From Paracoccaceae bacterium (lineage in GTDB: Bacteria; Pseudomonadota; Alphaproteobacteria; Rhodobacterales; Rhodobacteraceae), in the NCBI GenBank assembly GCA_027069385.1, contig JALXER010000258.1:1-15375 (forward strand): 15,375 bases of DNA, given 5' to 3'. The position numbers were made by a program, and so were the translations under genes. Below, in pieces: positions 14,115 through 15,375 of this stretch. Each line of letters starts with the position of its first letter. Within the stretch, counting starts at the first letter, position 1. A model generated the notes under the pieces. The model was not told where the DNA came from. It saw only the letters and a program-made list of their open reading frames with translations, and did not search any database.

Positions 14115-14537
14115 ATGAAAGCCGAGACTATTTTGGACGCAGACTATAAACCGGCCGAAGACGAGCCGTTTATGAATGCAAGACAGATCGAGTATTTTCG
14201 CAACAAGCTGCTGCGCTGGAAAGAAGATATTCTGCAGGGCAGCCGCGATACGATCGAGCAAATGCAAGAGGGAACGCGCAATATTCCCGACGTGGCCGAT
14301 CGCGCCTCCGAGGAAACCGACCGCGCGCTGGAATTGCGCACCCGGGACCGCGAACGCAAGGTGATTGCCAAAATCGATGCGGCGCTGCGCCGGATCGAGG
14401 ACGGGACCTATGGCTATTGCGATGAAACCGGCGAGCCGATTTCGCTAAAACGTCTCGATGCACGCCCGATTGCGACCTACAGTCTTGTGGCGCAGGAACG
14501 CCACGAGCGTAAGGAAAAAGTCCACCGCGATCGTTGA
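14115..14537 (+). CDS. dksA: DksA/TraR-family RNA polymerase-binding protein, zinc-ligand-poor type
   Basis: Transcription factor that enters the RNA polymerase secondary channel and, with ppGpp, adjusts rRNA and amino-acid promoters. A coiled coil spans about residues 22-98, and its tip has DVADRA (Asp59, Asp62, Ala64), matching the DxxDxA of E. coli DksA. ALELRTRDRERKVIAKID and YGYCDETGEPISLKRLDARP are family hallmarks. The four zinc Cys positions read Cys102, Thr105, Ser123 and Ala126, so a zinc finger cannot form; single-Cys DksA proteins are known in alphaproteobacteria. ATG 14115 gives 140 aa, near the usual 150; the frame is open to 14010 but those codons look non-coding. The start has only a G-rich ribosome site (GGGG). 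It is divergent from moxR and followed by repeat copy C. Confidence 0.93.
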   Translation: MKAETILDADYKPAEDEPFMNARQIEYFRNKLLRWKEDILQGSRDTIEQMQEGTRNIPDVADRASEETDRALELRTRDRERKVIAKIDAALRRIEDGTYGYCDETGEPISLKRLDARPIATYSLVAQERHERKEKVHRDR

Positions 14538-14553
14538 CCGCGCCTCACTGCGT

Positions 14554-14695
14554 TCGGTAGGGGGGCATTCTGCCCCCTCGCGACATGCGTCGCTCCCCCC
14601 TGAGAGTATTTGTGAAAATTGGAAGTCTCGTCTTCTTCTTTTCCGAAATACCCCCGGGGGTAAAACGGCCAAGCCAAGGGGGGCTGGCCCCCCTT
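14554..14695. repeat. Intergenic hairpin-rich repeat, copy C
   Basis: This copy fills the gap between convergent dksA and the glycine-rich membrane protein gene. Bases 14554-14625 match 4227-4297 of copy B nearly base for base, with a few substitutions and one indel. It has a GGGGGCA TTC TGCCCCC hairpin (to 14578), a short CGAC/GTCG stem, core 1 (14595-14625, containing TGAGAGTATTTGTGAAAA) and inverted core 2 (14632-14661, complement containing GGGGGTATTTCGGAAAAG). It ends in the perfect hairpin AAGGGGGGC TG GCCCCCCTT (14676-14695), only 13 bases past the minus-strand gene stop. The outer module found in A and B is missing. A role in ending or protecting both converging transcripts is inferred. 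Confidence 0.85.
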
Positions 14696-14708
14696 GATCC
14701 GGTGCCGT

Positions 14709-15008
14709 TCAGCCCTTGTTCATCATTTTCTTGACCACGCCGACGATGGCCAGCATAACGCCGCCGCCCACGCCGCCCGAGGCAACCTGACCCACGATAG
14801 AACCCACATCCATCGATCCGGCCATTTCACCGGCTGCGGCCGCCATATCGCCACCGCCGAACATGCCAAGCAACTGCCCGCCAATGCCGCCACCTACAAT
14901 GCCGGCGATCGAGTTGCCGATAACCCCCAGATTAAGCTTTTTCAGAATGCCACCGGCAGCGTTGCCGCCAACCGCACCCGAAACCAGACTGATAATCAAT
15001 TCCATCAT
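14709..15008 (-). CDS. Glycine-rich small membrane protein (99 aa)
   Basis: Function unknown. The sequence is almost entirely Gly/Ala/Val/Ile with GxxxG-type patterns: LIISLVSGAVGGNAAGG, IAGIVGGGIGGQLLGMFGGG and VASGGVGGGVMLAIVGVV, ending KKMMNKG. Two or three hydrophobic segments are likely, and the Gly zipper-like spacing suggests close helix packing or oligomers in the membrane. I chose ATG 15008, which has AGGAG eight bases upstream; a second ATG follows directly. The frame continues to 15059 through a stem-loop and is not used. It is divergent from the CoA-transferase gene and convergent with dksA through repeat copy C. Confidence 0.75.
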   Translation of the reverse strand: MMELIISLVSGAVGGNAAGGILKKLNLGVIGNSIAGIVGGGIGGQLLGMFGGGDMAAAAGEMAGSMDVGSIVGQVASGGVGGGVMLAIVGVVKKMMNKG

Positions 15009-15032
15009 AACGTTCACTCCTGTCCTTTTTTC

Positions 15033-15053
15033 CCCGCACCGTTCTGGTGCGGG
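15033..15053. promoter_or_regulatory. Leader hairpin upstream of the glycine-rich membrane protein gene
   Basis: CCCGCACC (15033-15040) and GGTGCGGG (15046-15053) form a perfect 8 bp stem with loop GTTCT. It lies about 25-45 bases before ATG 15008 on the minus strand and is followed there by an A-run, then the AGGAG ribosome site. It may be a leader stem-loop affecting mRNA stability or translation. It is not an intrinsic terminator on either strand because no T-run follows. A second dyad, GGTTAA TGGATT TTAACC (15063-15080), lies further upstream and could be an operator in the divergent promoter region. Confidence 0.4.
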
Positions 15054-15161
15054 CTGCAAACAGGTTAATGGATTTTAACCCGAGAGGAAAGAAAGTTGTT
15101 TTCCAAGCCGCGCGGGCGTGGCATGGTTCGGGGCGCGGACGGGGCAATCAAGGGGCAAAGC

Positions 15162-15375
15162 ATGACGCAAGGCGGGCTGTTACACGGTATCAGGGTGGTC
15201 GAATTTGCCGGAATCGGGCCGGGGCCGTATGCGGGGCAGTTGCTGGCCGATCTGGGGGCGGATGTTATCGTTGTGGACCGGCCGCTTCGCGGTGCTATTG
15301 CGCTGGAACACGCGGTTGACCGGCGGGGGAAGCGCTCGGTGGTGCTGGACCTGAAAACGGCGCCGGGGCGGTTGC
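15162..15375 (+). CDS. CaiB/BaiF-type CoA-transferase (alpha-methylacyl-CoA racemase-like), N-terminal part
   Basis: The first 71 codons are visible; the gene runs off the right edge. The sequence LLHGIRVVEFAGIGPGPYAG (after MTQGG), then LLADLGADVIVVDRP and DRRGKRSVVLDLK, is the classic family III CoA-transferase N-terminus. GIGPGPYAG and the RGKRSVVLDLK segment favour alpha-methylacyl-CoA racemases, which epimerise 2-methyl-branched acyl-CoA thioesters, over CoA-transferases proper. The catalytic Asp/His/Glu residues lie mostly beyond the window. ATG 15162 has AGGGG seven bases upstream; an in-frame ATG at 15123 is possible but adds residues unlike the family. It is divergent from the glycine-rich membrane protein gene. 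Confidence 0.9.
   Translation, partial: MTQGGLLHGIRVVEFAGIGPGPYAGQLLADLGADVIVVDRPLRGAIALEHAVDRRGKRSVVLDLKTAPGRL

Noticed and set aside
1349..14695. CRISPR array or tandem repeat array
   Set aside because: The repeats are three separate intergenic elements kilobases apart, with no regular spacers and no cas genes.

Overview
The window looks like chromosomal DNA of an alphaproteobacterium of the Rhodobacterales (Roseobacter-like) type. This is inferred from high GC content, the single-cysteine DksA, a DUF2927 lipoprotein, the protein styles, and GC-rich repeats at gene ends; no rRNA or other marker is present to confirm it. No tRNA, rRNA, CRISPR array, phage gene or intact transposase is visible. 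Both edges cut through genes: hrpB on the left and a CaiB/BaiF-type CoA-transferase on the right.

Left part (1-5.4 kb): the 3' end of the ATP-dependent helicase gene hrpB; a convergent gene for a two-helix membrane protein; glmS, complete, which makes glucosamine-6-phosphate for the cell wall and LPS; and a convergent GcvA-like LysR regulator. Members of a dispersed, hairpin-rich intergenic repeat family lie between hrpB and its convergent neighbour, between glmS and lysR, and again after dksA.

Middle (5.4-7.7 kb): a 58-codon gene with a good sigma70-type promoter, divergent from lysR; an M48 zinc metallopeptidase; a divergent aminoglycoside-phosphotransferase-fold kinase; and a 260-268 bp MITE-like element with perfect 19 bp terminal inverted repeats and CTAG at both ends. 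The element sits exactly at the junction of two convergent stop codons.

Large minus-strand cluster (13.96 down to 7.69 kb): moxR (AAA+ ATPase), then a 260 bp gap with a perfect 36 bp palindrome, then seven tightly packed genes. These are GNAT acetyltransferase, DUF2927/TPR-like lipoprotein, 54-aa membrane protein, CoxE-like VWA protein, cytochrome P450, 111-aa membrane protein with an HTH-like region, and DedA-family membrane protein. Junctions are 3-13 nt gaps or 4-11 nt overlaps, so these seven are very likely one transcript with translational coupling. MoxR and VWA proteins are a known kind of chaperone/metal-insertase pair. Their association with a P450 and several envelope proteins is the most system-like part of the window, and its client is unknown.

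Right part (14.0-15.4 kb): a dksA-type gene divergent from moxR, the third repeat copy, a glycine-rich small membrane protein gene with a leader hairpin, and the start of the CoA-transferase gene.
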